64,000 bases of DNA, taken from assembly GCA_029718625.1 (NCBI GenBank), contig CM056391.1, positions 24,218,305-24,282,304 of the forward strand, read 5' to 3'. Under the pieces are notes generated by a model. The model was not told the origin of the DNA. It saw only the letters and a list, made by a program, of their open reading frames with translations, and did not search any database. Positions 12,130 through 24,022 of this stretch are shown in pieces. The position numbers were made by a program, and so were the translations under genes. Every line of letters starts with the position of its first letter. Position 1 is the first letter of the stretch. The DNA comes from Synaphobranchus kaupii. Taxonomy: Eukaryota > Chordata > Actinopteri > Anguilliformes > Synaphobranchidae.

Positions 12130-13470
12130 TCCTGTTATCTCAAGAAAGACGGTCGGTGAGAGGGGCCCAGCGCCGAGTCCCTCCATCTCCAGCTGCTCCC
12201 CGCTGATTCAGCCTTCCAGTACCTCCTGAGCCATCCGCCCCACCTGAACCCATGCAAGTGGATCGTGCCCAGCTAACGCCCCAGGAACATCAGCGGCGCC
12301 TCTCCAGCCATCTATGCCTGTACTGTGGAGGCCCGGGCCACTTCATCCACAACTGCCCAGTCAATTGAAATAGGAGGCCCTGACGGCCATTTCCCTGGCC
12401 TCTTCCACGTCCTGACCCACTCATCATGCTCTGCTCACCTGGAATGGGATCCAGCTACCTGTTCAAGTCCTTATCAATTCTGGAGCAGACGTTAATTTCA
12501 TCTGCCCTTCCCTGGTCCGTCAGTTGGGCATTCACACCACCCAGATGAAGACTCCTCTTCACACTAACACTCTTACTGGGACCCCTCTGGCAGTGATCTG
12601 AGAAGTGACCAGCACTGTGGAGATACTGGTCTCCGGCAATCATCGGGAGGAGATTTCTTTCTTTGTCATGGAATCGCCTTTCGTTCCTGTTGTGCTCGGA
12701 TCACCATGACTCGCTAAGCACAATCCCCAGATTGACTGGACTCAGGGAATTATAACTGGCTGGAGTCCAAAATGCCACCTTTCCTGTCTCAGTTCTGCTG
12801 CCAGTTCCATTAAGATCCAACCGCCTCAAAAGGAAGAGGCGATCGATATCACTAAAGTGCCCAGTGAATACCATGACCTCCACCAGGCGTTCAGATGCTC
12901 CCGAGCCTGCTCTCTCCCTCCTCACTGCACCTCCGACTGCCCCATTGACCTGCATCCGGGAACCTCAACCCTAGAGGTCACCTGTATTCCCTCTCCGTTC
13001 CTGAGACCGAGGCCATGGATAAATACATTGCGGAGTCCCTGACTATGAGTACCTGGCAATGCCGTTCGGGCTCACTAACGCCCCCGCTGTATTCCAGGCT
13101 ATGGTCAACGACGTGCTCCGAGACATGATCTCCAAGTTTCTATATGTTTACCTGGATGACATTCTGGTGTTCTCCCGTACCCCTGAAGAACATGTTCATC
13201 ACATGCATCAGGTGATTCAGCGACTCCTAGAGAACCAGCTCTACCTCAAGGTGGAGAAGTGTGAATACAGCTAACCTTCTGTCCAGTTTATGGGGTTCGT
13301 CATGGCCAAGGGGAAACTGGAGATGGACACACAAAAAGTAAGGGCGGTCCAGGAACGGTCGGAGCCCAACAGTTGCAAGCAGCTCCAATGCTTCCTTACA
13401 GCTCTATGGCGGCCCCTCTCACTGCTCTTACCTCCACAGAGACGCCTTTTAACTGGACCACGGAGGTAGT
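12130..13470 (+). pseudogene. Gypsy gag-pol remnant (zinc knuckle, protease, RT)
   Basis: Gag ends with a perfect CCHC knuckle (CLYCGGPGHFIHNC, 12315-12356) soon followed by a stop. Downstream, VLINSGADVNFICPSLVRQ (about 12468-12525) matches a retroviral-type protease, but the catalytic DSGA motif has become NSGA. The connector to RT, VPSEYHDLHQAF (12848-12883), is typical of fish gypsy. The N-terminal half of RT is deleted at about 13035, after which [19 protein letters not shown] (from 13059) and the catalytic YLDD (about 13147-13165) remain; a TAA follows KCEYS at 13272. RNase H and integrase are missing except for possible traces before the 3' LTR. Confidence 0.88.
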
Positions 13471-14110
13471 ACTATCACGTCTCATGCCTCTACATCTTAG
13501 TCTGTCCCTGGTTTTTCCAAATATGTATTTTCAGTATTTATAGTCCGTTCCGTGTTTTCCCTTTTCCCCATGTTGTGTCTCAGCTCCCCGCACCTGTAAT
13601 GCCACTTCATCCACAACTGCCCAGTCAAAGGCAACGCCCGTCAACTCCACAGTACAGGCATCCTCATGTGTTTCCTGTTCCTCATTGTCTCTTCGTTAGT
13701 TTGGCATATAGTCTCCCCTGTTTCTTTGTTCTGTGCCAGATTGTCTTGTGACCTGCATTCATGCTTGTGTCAGCACTTTCCAGCCTTTTCTCCTGCCTGC
13801 TCCCTGCCTGTTCCGAATTCCTGTTTCCAGTCCTGTTCACTTGCCTGTTCCTGTCCAGCCCTGTTCCAGTCCTCCTGCTCGCCAGTCCTTCCCCATCCTA
13901 GCACTTGCTCCAGCCATTCGCCCTCCTGTTCTCCAGCCTCTGCGAATCTCCCGGTTCTGACCCCTGCCTGTTCTGGACTTCGTTTCTGCCCATTCTGCAT
14001 TGCCCTGTTTGCTGGACTCTGACCCTTGTTCTGTCGACCCTGAATAAAGGCTTATTCCTGCTATTCTTTAGTGTCTGCGAGTGGTTCCCATCAGTTCTCA
14101 TAACACATTA

Positions 14111-16525
14111 CATGAATGGCTATCACAGCTTTATAAGAATAAAAATAATGGTCCCATTGGGATTTTTCATTTATTGGTATAAATAATTCTTTATATACAG
14201 AAAGAATTTTAGCCATAGCTGTCTCGATATTACTTTAAAAAATAACATTTTCCAATGGTCAAGTGCATTAAATAATGCTACTTGTTTCTTGTTCTGGGAA
14301 CAGTTCAGGGAAGACACCCAAAAGTTCTTAATACAACAACGGAAAGGTAACAGTTCAATATGTAACCCCAGACAAGTCAAATCCATCTGTGTTAAAGAAG
14401 TAAATTGCCTGCTGGACTGGTCTGGGCATTGGTGATAAAGATAAGTGTTGAAGAGCAATCAGTACAGGGATGACTCTTGTGGAGTGACACTGATTGGGAG
14501 ACTAAGGTTTGGTAGAAAGAGAAAACATGACATTTTGTACAGATAACCTGGCAGACAGTGTGGGCATTGTACTATATATATATATATACAGAAATCTAGG
14601 ATTGGGCAGTATCTGAATTGTCACACTGTCATACCGTCCTGTTGTATATGATATACCAGTTTTATAATGTTAATTAATAAATAAATTAATGTTCAGTGAC
14701 TGGGCTTTACAGTTGGTGTAAGGTACCATCCTTATCTTACTACTAATGGTATGCATTTCAATTCCTTTCATTTAATCTTTTGATGCAGTTCACTATAAAG
14801 AACAGTTCACTGGTTTTCTCTGGTTCTTTTAGCAAATAATTTATAGGGCCCACATAGCCTGCTTTCATCAGCACAGATGCTTTCAATGATTTCATGTGGC
14901 AGCAAGGTCTGTACAGCATTTTAGCTGATCCACCAGAACAAGTTTGACACCCCACTTTTCAATTTGTTAACTCATTTGTGGCATGTTTATGCAAGCTTAT
15001 GCTTTAAAGAAATCAATACTTCAAGGATCTTTGCACACCTGGCAAATTTATCTACAGTTGCTGGGAGAGGATATTATGTAAATATAAATAAAATAAACTC
15101 CTACATACTGTATTTCTTGCAAGTTTCACTTTTTTTAATGCCACAATGAAAAGTAAGTATCGACAGGCAGACCTTCCTCTGATAAAAGGCTCTGATCTGC
15201 CAATCTACCAATCTAGCCTTTAGCACCTTTCAAATGAGACTTGAATTTTTGTGTTCCCACTGTGTTGGAATTATTTTTTATTGCAGTACCCTCATTTCAC
15301 ATTATAAATCCAAAAAGCATCATCCTCTTTATTGCTTTATATATCAACTTAACCAAATGGAGACTGCAGTTTGAGCCCAGCTGAAGGACCAGTAAAGAGA
15401 AGCACACAACCGATCACCTACAAACAGAATACTGATCACAGTTAAGAACTAATACTTCTACCCAGACTAGCTGGCTTACATAGAGGCAACTAGTTTCACC
15501 CGTACATTTGTCTCAATTGTTTAATTCTCGTCACCATATTCCATTCCGAGTAATAAATCAACAGGTACATTTCTTCCATATCAAAAACCAAAAGCCTACC
15601 TAAATAGCTAGCTAGCTAGCTATTCCAAATCGTAGCTAACATGTTGTTCTGCTCTAGTGCTGCAAATTCAATTTATGCTGAATAATGCAGAGGCAGCGAA
15701 TCACTGTTTCCATTGAAACTCCTATCATGATAAGATTGAAATTTACATGAATGCTTTCCCGATGAGAAAATACATTTGCGTGGTTTTGAAATGCGCTATG
15801 ATTTTATTTAAAATCCTGGATACTAACTCTAACAAAGAGTTAAAACTCAGAATTAAAAGCCTGTAGACATTTGAAGTGTTGTCTTAGTTTGACCTCTTGC
15901 CCCCACCCCTTTGCAGCAAAGTTGACAGATTACCCCATTTAAATCTTTGGGCTCCCCTATCATATGGTTGAAAGCATTAGTACTGCCAGGCTGGAGCTTT
16001 CTCATTTTTTGTCAACAAAATCTTGGTCCTCCATCTTGTCTTCTTACTCCTGCACATTCCCTAGCTAATAGGATAACATATTAGTAAAAATTTGGCCCCA
16101 CAATGTTGGTGGTACTGTTTATATCAGATACACATAGTGCAGTCATGTTCATGCCGATTTTGTAAAAAGGCACTGTGCTGGGCAAAAGGATTATGCTTAA
16201 AGAAACATGTTAATACAATACAAAAGCAATTTGAGCCATATTAAAATAATACTGTTGCAATTTTTTAATTTCCCCAGTAAAGGCCTACAGTACTGGGAAA
16301 ATGGGGAATGATGAAGTTATAGTATTTTTTTTTACCTTACCTTGCAATGAAATATACCTTTCCTTTATAGATGATGTTCAAAAGCAAAACAATATTTAAA
16401 TTTATTTTTCATCCATCTGCACTTCACATTTAAGGATACAAACACAAATATTTACAGCACTGTAATGTTTTAGCAGAGCTTTCTTATTATATACTATGTA
16501 TTTGTTTGCCACTTATATATGAAAA
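14111..16525. other. no gene seen
   Basis: AT-rich non-coding sequence with a (TA)n tract at about 14573-14588 and a short TAGC repeat at about 15604-15621. Nothing coding was recognised. Confidence 0.5.
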
Positions 16526-16891
16526 TATACAGGCTGTAACCATGTTCTATGAGTTCCGGATGACCATTAGGGTCGTCAATATGGATGGCCTTCTGGGGCC
16601 AGATGCATCAAGACTCTTATACAAGAATTTGTCATGGTAAATGACCCCCGCATAGTGATGTAATTCCTCCCATAAAGGGGGGAACGTCACTGCGGAAGTC
16701 CTCTGAACAATTTTTTCACCCTTAAAAGGTCCCGAGTGACCATGATCCCTGATGTTCATCCGGAATTCATAGAACATGGTTACAGCCTGTATATAGTTAT
16801 ATTTAACCATTCGTTCTATTTCGTTCCTTAGACCATTAGGGTCGTCAATATGGATGACCTATCCCCAAAGTGTCAGGAGGGACCATCATCC

Positions 16892-17938
16892 TTACGTGGA
16901 TGCCAAGGACGCAGGTAAGACGGTTACACCGACCGTTGAGCCTGGCGCCACATTGACGTGATAAAACCTTGTAAATGCAGGGGGATGCCTATATTGCCGC
17001 TTCACAAATTTCTTTAAGAGATATGCCTTCCAGGGCTGCCCATGAGGTAGCCATACTTCTGGTGGATCGGCCCTGGATATCCATAGGTGAGGGCTTAGCA
17101 CTAGCCTCATAGGCTGCGGCTATTGCCTTCACTACCCACGAGAGAGGTTTTGAGCCGAGATCGCTGTCCCTTTAGTCTTGCTGTAGCAGACAAAGAGTTG
17201 CCCTGGATGTCTGAAGGAAGCGGTAGCTTCGACGTAGCATCGCAGCACATGCACTGGACATATCAGGTGTGCATCCCACAGGTCCTCGCCTGGTGGGGGG
17301 CAAAGCGCCACGAGCTCAATTGGCTGGTTGATGTGAAATGCCAAAACTATTTTGGGCAGGAACGATGGATTAGGCCGCAGCGCCTAAGTCGGCTGGTCTC
17401 CACCTTAGACACTCTGCGCTGATGGAGAGAGCACAGAGCTCACCAACGTGTCTTGCTGATGCCATCGCTAGCAGAGACGCTGTTTTAAAAGAAAGCCACT
17501 TAAGGCTGATCGTCTCGAGAGGCTCGTAGGGCTGAACCACGAGTGCTCTCAGCACCAAAGGGAGATCCCAGGAGGGAGCTACCAGTGACCTCACAGGTCT
17601 CAGCCGCCAGGCACCCTTCAGGAACTGGCTGACAAGGTAATGGCTCCCTGCAGGCTTGTTATGTACCCAGACACGCCTGCTGGATATGGCAGCCGCATAG
17701 ATTTTCAGTGCTGTAAAAAGTCCAATAGTACAGGGATCGGATAGTGTACGGGGTCCGCACCTTCCCTTAAGCTCCATGTGCTAAATAGCTGCCACATATA
17801 CCCATAGGCCCTCCTCGTAGAGGGGGCTCTGAGGTTGAGTAGCGTCCACTGGCCAGGGGAGCCACACTCCATTATCGAAGGGTCAAGCTCCGCAGTGGCC
17901 ATACCCAGAGATTCATCATGTTTGGCCGAGGGTACCAA
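16892..17938 (-). pseudogene. DIRS-like tyrosine recombinase, frameshifted
   Basis: Three consecutive minus-strand frames form one protein: LNLRAPSTRRAYGYMWQLFS (from about 17850), SLLAMASARHVGELCALS (about 17440, with the first catalytic-type Arg in ARHVGEL), and STRSMATSWAALEGISLKE (about 17060-17000) followed by FTRFYHVNV (with the nucleophile-type Tyr). The usual His of the HxxR box appears as Arg (GRSTR), which would impair catalysis. It would normally integrate circular DIRS cDNA; here it is clearly inactive. Confidence 0.85.
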
Positions 17939-18081
17939 ACAGTGGCGCTCTGTTGTGATAACAGATCCTCACAAACTGGAATTTTTTTCATTTCAAGGAA
18001 TCGATTCACTCGGAACTGAGACACCGCGTCGAGCACAGTGATTAGGCAATGGGTGTCAGTGATGCCTTCACGCATTTTGAA

Positions 18082-18436
18082 TCAAGCAGTAGTGTGTTCA
18101 ATTGACTGTATCGGAATCAGCTGGCTCTTGCCATAATTGACATTGATGCCCAACTTGGCGACATGCTCCAACATCTCGGCAGTGTGTAAAAGCGTCATAC
18201 CGTACGATTGTGCGCATATTAGCCAATCGTCTAGATATGGTATGATTGTCAGCCCCCTCAGCCTGAGCGGCAATAGAACCACGCTCATGCAGCGAGTAAA
18301 TACACGTGGGGCTAGAGACAAACTGTATGGGAGGGCATTGAACTCATACGGCCGACCTCGGAATGCCAATCATAGGAACGATGATGCTCCACCCTGATTG
18401 GGATGTGGAAGTACGCATCTTTCAAATCCACAGCCG
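18082..18436 (-). pseudogene. DIRS-like reverse transcriptase fragment
   Basis: The N-terminal side reads AAVDLKDAYFHIPI (about 18436-18395, with a catalytic-type Asp); after a frameshift, YEFNALPYSLSLAPRVFTRC and the diagnostic YLDDWLI box at about 18220-18240 follow. YLDDWLI in place of YADD or YMDD is typical of DIRS elements. The 5' part of RT is separated by the inserted LINE at about 18437. Confidence 0.88.
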
Positions 18437-18437
18437 C

Positions 18438-19135
18438 GATTTCAGCTGATGGAAAGCTACCCTTGCCTTACCAATCCGGACTTTAACATCGGTATCTGTC
18501 CCACCCAGTTTGTCAACAATACTGCCAAGGTAAATGAAGCTCTCCACCTCTTCTAATACATCACCTTCCAGTGTGATGAGGGTAACGTTATCTGTGTTGA
18601 CCATGAGGACCTTGCTCTTTCCTTTGTGAATATTGAGGCTAAGGCGTACTGATTTACTGCAACCATGTTGGTCTTCTCCTGCATCTGTTACTGGGTGTGA
18701 GAAAGAAGGGCCAGGTCATCGGCGATGTCAAGGTCATCCAACTGTGTCCACTGGATGCCATTCCTCTTCTGAGCTGTAGATGTCTTCATGACCCAGTCTA
18801 TGCCTAACAGGAACAGGAAAGGTGACAACAAGCATCCTTGCCTCACTCCTGTCCACACTTGGAAGGCATTGGTGAGTTGCTGACCATGTACTACCCTGTA
18901 AGTCATACCTTCATAGGAGTTCCTGATGTTGGTGATCTTCTCCGGCACCCCATAGTGTCTCAGCAGTTTCCAGATCTGCCTATCAACACTGTCGAACGCC
19001 TTCTCATAGTCAAAAAAGTTGACATAGAAAGGTGAGTTCCACTCCAGAATGATACGCAATGTTGTGATCTGGTCAGTGCAGGATCTGTTCTTGCGAAAGC
19101 AAGCTTGTTAGTCTCGGAGCTGGGGGTCGTTTTAG
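18438..19135 (-). mobile_element. RTE-like LINE fragment inserted in the DIRS element
   Basis: Minus-strand peptides CFRKNRSCTDQITTLRIILE, VNFFDYEKAFDSVDRQIW, VRQGCLLSPFLFLLGIDWV and LDDLDIADDLALLSHTQ are the RT core of RTE-type non-LTR elements; further on, VESFIYLGSIVDKLGGTDTD and VRIGKARVAFHQL follow in a shifted frame. The catalytic box reads IADD where FADD is usual. A stop/frameshift lies around 18605-18690. The ends abut DIRS sequence: the DIRS RT motif DLKDAYFHIPI starts immediately downstream at 18436. The fragment is 5'-truncated. RTE versus a related clade is the main uncertainty. Confidence 0.8.
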
Positions 19136-19241
19136 ATACATATTTACAGTAGGTCTCTCAGATCCAGTACCATTCTCTTGTGAGAGCCTTCCAATTCACC
19201 AACTGGTGTCGGCGGCCTGACTGCCAGATGGACCTACGAGG

Positions 19242-19490
19242 TTATGTCGCGAGTCCGGTACCGGGTACACGGACAACGAAAAAGCTCCCCTGCCATACGC
19301 GGGTTGTGCGTCCCTTCTGACCATTGGTTGGGACCAGCGCACACCAGAATTTTGAGGGGGGGGGGGGGCACTCCCTGTGTCTTAATGCCTCTACAGACCG
19401 TTTCAGTGCCTGTCTGGCTGCTTCAGTGAAAAACCTGGCCGGCGGTCTCTGATTGTTCTCTTTGTGGGGTCTGAGCCAACCACACTTCAC
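19242..19490 (-). other. Open frame upstream of DIRS RT, possibly gag-derived
   Basis: An 82-codon minus-strand frame (MKCGWLRPHKENNQRPPARF onward). Position upstream of the RT in the DIRS element suggests a gag or linker remnant. No domain is recognised; a G tract at about 19356-19366 may break a longer frame. Confidence 0.3.
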
Positions 19491-19639
19491 GCCGAGTCAC
19501 TGTGAGCAGGGACATTACTCGGCCTAACTCACAGGTCATAAACGCAAATGCTTGCAGTGACGCATTGCTCATGAGCTATCAACCTCTGCATCAAGCATCG
19601 TCTGTGACTGCGTGAGCATTAGCCATGACAGCTTTACAA

Positions 19640-20225
19640 ACCAATCAATATAGCCCCACGTTAACCGATTGGCCAGAGCGGTAGCTCGCCGTTTGTACGG
19701 TAGCAGATCTCACTGGTGTACACTTTCCATGCCCAGGTTCGATCAATAGAATCTCGTGCCTTGGTACAATAAAGAGCACCTGCAGACGATAAAACATGGC
19801 CGTGGTCTTTAGTAAGGGAAGTCGAGGCAGATAGTGTAGCAAAGCATGCACACTCTGCCCCTTAGAATCAATCACCGGAGCTGTAGCTCACCGATTGTGT
19901 GGTAACAGATCTCACTGGGGTACACCCTTCATGCCCAGGTTCTATCAACGGAATCTCATGCGCTAGTGAAATAAAGTGCACCTGCAGACGATAAAACGTG
20001 GCGGTGGTCTTTAGTAGGGAATGTCAAGGCAGATAGCGTAGCGAAGCACGCGTACTCTGCCTTGTAAACCAATCGATGTAGCACCGTCGCTAACCGATTG
20101 GGAAGCCTCACTGGTGTGCTAGTACAGACTTAGAATCAATCACTGGAGCCGTAGCTCACCGATTGTTTGGTAGTAGATCTCACTGGGGTACACTCTCCAC
20201 ACCCAGGTTCGATCAATGAAATCGC
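19640..20225 (+). repeat. Tandem tRNA-like repeats in the 5' part of the DIRS element
   Basis: Three diverged direct copies, each with GTAGCTCRCC (A-box-like; TAGCTC at 19682, 19883 and 20152) and CCCAGGTTCGATCAA (B-box-like; at 19736, 19938 with one change, and 20206). The A-to-B distance is 54-55 bp in every copy. Between them are shared blocks CTGCAGACGATAAAAC.TGG and GGCAGATAG.GTAGC. The boxes resemble an RNA polymerase III tRNA promoter, but stems do not fold into a good tRNA by eye, so this is not a tRNA gene. Confidence 0.6.
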
Positions 20226-20690
20226 AGAAAGATACAAACCTGTACTTTACTTCATACAAACCTGTTCACCGCGTAACTTGTTTCGCTAGAGTGAACGCAG
20301 TAAATGCGGTAGCACACGTGCCTACCGTTGCAGTATCCAAGAGCCGATATTCATGCAAGATAGCAAGGCTGTCTGCGGATATCGCTCGTAAGTGCTTATC
20401 GTCACCTTTGGAGGACGATAAAAATCGCGTTGAACGATAAGAATCATAGCCCCGACCAAAGTCACAAGGCGCTGTGGGATTCATACAGGATACAAACAGT
20501 CTCATGTCTCAATAAGCATTGGCGAGAAAATTGAAGAGGACTGGCGCAGTGACACTCCCCCCTTTATGGGAGGAATTATGTCACTATGCAGGGGTCATGT
20601 ACCATGACAAATTCTGGTATAAGAGTCTCGATGCATCTGGCCCCAGAAGGCCATCCATATTGAGGACCATAATGGTCATCCGGAAGGAAA

Positions 20691-22162
20691 TATAACTATT
20701 TATCAGCCATGAATAACAATTGTAATGACTTCTTTTTAAGTATCCAATAAAAATATAACTTGATTTAAAACAAATTTTGTGTGCCTTTCACCTCACCATT
20801 AATCACATTAAAACCTTTCCCCCTATTCATAAGGGAATCCGTATGATTGCTTTTCATTTGCCTCTAACGGCATTGAATAAAAATTCATATTCTGGATATA
20901 AAGCCAGTTTAAGTTTATATTGCGTGTAAATTGAAGAATGGAACTTCATTTGCCACAATATGCACTGATAAAACATCAATTGGATCTTTTATAGTGGGAA
21001 CTTGGGAATGCCAGTTTCTATAAACCACCAAGGTGAAAACTGCAGTAACAACTTCCATTATGTTGAAATAGTTTCTATTGCATTTGCAGACCAGACTTTT
21101 AGAATCCATTGTTAATCTGATAGATAATAACGGCACATGCATCACACAGATGACTCCCCTTTACAGTGTAGTGCAGTTAATAATAATTCATATTATGGTA
21201 AGTACATGATTACTATACATTATACAATCATTTTCACAAAAATATAAGATGGGAGGACAAAATGTCAGTTTGAACTACCAGCTAGAGTTAATGGGGTATA
21301 TTTTGTCTTTAATGCAAAATCATATTGATCTGCAATAACAGGCTCCATTTTAGTAAAATAGATCCATGAACATTATTACATCAGTGTTTGTTGTTGCAGA
21401 AGGTGTATTTTGCACCTGGGCTAGGAAATCCACAGTCTGCCTCCATCTCAGGTCATCAATAATCTGGTCAGTTTTCTGAAAACTGTATGTGCGTGCATGC
21501 GTGCGTGCGTGCGTGCGTGCGTGTTTTCCTACCCAGAACAGACAGTGCAGTTATGTACGTGATAAATAATTGCTCTTGTAAATCCACAAGCTAAAAATTG
21601 ATTTTAATCTGATCTTTACAGTATGTATCAATGCATGTGCAATATTCTTTCCTGTAATTAAACCGAGTATGTTATTTTCTTACTTACCGACCCTGAAACA
21701 TTTTCCCAACATTAGCCTGTTCTGACATCATTGACATGCCTTTTAAATCCTCCCACTGTTGCAGCGAGGATGTTCTCTTATCCAGCTTCTGCATCTGGGT
21801 CCCACCCTGGCTTTAAGCAAAAAACCTCTTCCAGTTCATCACCAGTGTGTTTGGACATCTACAGTAGAGGACTGTCCTGAGAAATACAGGCCATTTTCCA
21901 CAGCCAAAACCGTGAGATGGGAAGGAATGGGACGGGAAGGGAAATTTATATCCAGTAGCTCTTAGGGTGTTCAAGACCAGGTTTGACACAGCACTAGATG
22001 GACTAGACCAGGCAAAATGATGAATCTAGATGGGCTGAATGGTCTGTTCTCATGGTCTATGTTCATCTGTCACTGAAATCTTTTAGAAATTTCACTTTGG
22101 AGAGGTGCCACTTTGCCATTACCCTGAAACAGAATGGAAAGGGAAAACAAATCATTATTTCC
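20691..22162. other. no gene seen; short LINE-tail-like segment
   Basis: Non-coding. A GCGT/GTGC tract lies at about 21490-21523. The segment 21960-22065 (GTGTTCAAGACCAGGTTTGA to CTAGATGGGCTGAATGG) resembles a widespread fish repeat tail, possibly of a LINE, but I cannot name it. Confidence 0.4.
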
Positions 22163-24022
22163 TGTAATGGTGGCGTGACGTGTGAGGTAGGAGGAACCAA
22201 ACGCAGCAAGGGGATTCATTAAGCCCTAAGGCCACTAAGGTGGGAAACCCCGCAGTTAAGGGAGGGAGACAAGACAGGGAACACATGTACCAAAGCTACT
22301 AACCGGCTCACTGTCACACACCAATGAGTAGAAGCGCAAACGCCAGGTTTCTCAGTAAGAAAACCAAATAAGGCTAATGGAACAAAGAACTGCTACCCTA
22401 TACTTCTACGAGCTAAGTAACTCAGTAAAAGCGTGAACGCCTGATCTCCAGGCCAGGAGAGAGAAACATTTTACAGGCGAATAGGGCAGAGATCTGCGGT
22501 CCCATACCTCTACGAGCTAAGTAACTAAAGAGCCAGCAATAATAAACGCCCTGCCTCGGTAACGAGACACATAAGAACAGGCGAGTTGCATAAGTGGTAC
22601 AAATAAAACACACAGCCAACAAACCCTGCAAAATAATACGAGATAGTATATGAGGAGGCGAAAGGAACAGAGATCTAACATTCCAAGGCTACTCTCAGAC
22701 TCGCAGTCACACAAAACATGTCCACAACATCGCCCAATCTTCCCTATAGGAAGACATGTACCGAAGGACGAAACAGAACTACAGTTCCGAACAAAATCGT
22801 CAAAAGCTCCATGTACGGAGACAGGTACGGAAAAGAACGAACAGGACAGGCTGCACCGGACATTTACCGGCTAAAAGACTAACGTGAGATTAGTAGAAAA
22901 TAAACGCCCTACCTCTACGCAAAGAGGAATGCAAACGAGGCGAAGAGAACAGAGAGCTAACGTTCCAAGGCTACTTTCAGAGGCTCGCAGTCAAACGCAA
23001 ACATGTCAACAAAATCGCCCAAGCTCCATATGAGGAGAGACATACCCGGGGAATGAACAGAACTACAGGTCCGAACAAAATCGTCCCGCAGGTAAAAAGG
23101 ACGAAACAGGACAGCTGCACCGGACATTTACCGGCTAAAAGACTAACGCGAGCTTAATCGAAAATATACGCCCTGCCTCTCAGAATAAAGGGAAATGTAA
23201 CGAGGCGAAAAGAACAGAGAGCTAACGTTCCAAGGCTACTTTCAGAGACTCGCAGTCAAACACAAACATGTCAACAAAATTGCCCAAGCTCCATATGAGG
23301 AGAGACATACCCGGAGAACGAACAGAACTACAGTTCCGAACAAAATCGTCCCGCAGGTAAAAAGGACGAAACAGGACAGCTGCACCGGACATTTACCGGC
23401 TAAAAGACTAACGCGAGATTAATAGAAAATACACACCCTGCCTCTCAGAATAAATAAAGCCCTGCTTGTCAGTATGATGAAAACGCCCGGTCTCTTAGTA
23501 AGAAATGACTATACAAATACACCCACAAACAAACAAAGACTCCTCTCGCTTACACGGAAGAAAGCAGACAGAGAGAGGAGGAAGAGACAGAGAAGGCAAA
23601 AGGGTCTAGGCAACGGAAGAAAGGAAAAACCAGAAAGCGGAGACAGAAAAAAGCCAGGGGGGAAGAGTCCTAATATATCCACAAAGGCAAGTCCCGCATT
23701 ACTCCAATAAAACACTCTGGAGCAGAAATGGTCTCCTAAAAAACCTAGACCGAATAATACTGGCTAAGCAATCAAAGGGCAAAATAATACCACACACAAA
23801 ACAGCACAAATAATGGCAGACAATACACCATAATACAAATCAACAATATCGAAGCCCCAAATGAAGGAATACTGAGGCTTATGTAGCTCACCGGCAACCA
23901 CGCACACCTGTGAACGCTGACGAGAACTCGCGGCGGAGCCAAAACTCCACTAATAGAGCAACGCCCACGTGTGGCGACCGAGGAACACAAGCGCAAGGGA
24001 AAAAAGGTCATAAACCATGACA
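22163..24022. mobile_element. LTR-like element (TG...CA) with 6-bp target duplication
   Basis: Starts TGTAATGGTGG and ends AACCATGACA, forming an imperfect TGT.ATGG/CCAT.ACA inverted pair. It is flanked by ATTTCC on both sides (22157-22162 and 24023-24028), a perfect 6-bp target duplication. At 1860 bp it is long for a solo LTR. There is no RT, integrase or gag, and no second LTR copy. Its interior is a large minisatellite (separate entry). Either an unusually long solo LTR or a non-autonomous LTR element is possible; the transcribed strand is uncertain. Confidence 0.8.
22640..23470 (+). repeat. Minisatellite of ~265-285 bp units inside the LTR-like element
   Basis: Three main copies, marked by TTCCAAGGCTACT at about 22680, 22964 and 23228, with shared TGCACCGGACATTTACCGGC, AACAGAACTACAG.TCCGAAC and GCTCCATATGAGGAGAGACA blocks. 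Partial units occur on both sides (22320-22640 and 23400-23500). The last two copies are nearly identical. Confidence 0.85.

Larger units (their letters stand above)
11698..14105 (+). mobile_element. Rearranged Ty3/gypsy LTR retrotransposon
   Basis: The 5' LTR starts TGTCACGTCCCGTGCC at 11698 and is cut at about 11767. The 3' LTR starts near 13472 (TATCACGTCTCATGCC) and ends CATAACA at about 14105, with an AATAAA at 14043. Between them lie gag, protease and reverse transcriptase remnants in the plus direction. CATTA at 11692-11696 and 14106-14110 may be the target duplication, though the left copy sits one base away from the expected border. Large internal deletions, stops and the 362-bp filler show it is dead. 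Confidence 0.85.
16526..20690 (-). mobile_element. DIRS-like tyrosine-recombinase retrotransposon, decayed
   Basis: The element is read on the minus strand: gag-like region, RT, RNase H region, then a tyrosine recombinase. Inverted terminal repeats of about 145 bp lie at 16556-16702 and 20539-20686 (shared GGCCTTCTGGGGCCAGATGC and GGAATTA/CCTCCCATAAAGGGGGGA). Extra terminal structure at the left end (a 41-bp inverted pair at 16526-16566 and 16753-16793, and a second CCATTAGGGTCGTCAATATG at 16832-16851) fits the complex termini of DIRS-group elements. There are no LTRs and no integrase, as expected. An RTE-like LINE interrupts the RT region. Confidence 0.85.

Noticed and set aside
20133..20225. 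Possible functional tRNA gene
   Set aside because: A- and B-box-like words are present but the acceptor, anticodon and T stems do not pair by eye, and the unit is tandemly repeated within a transposon.
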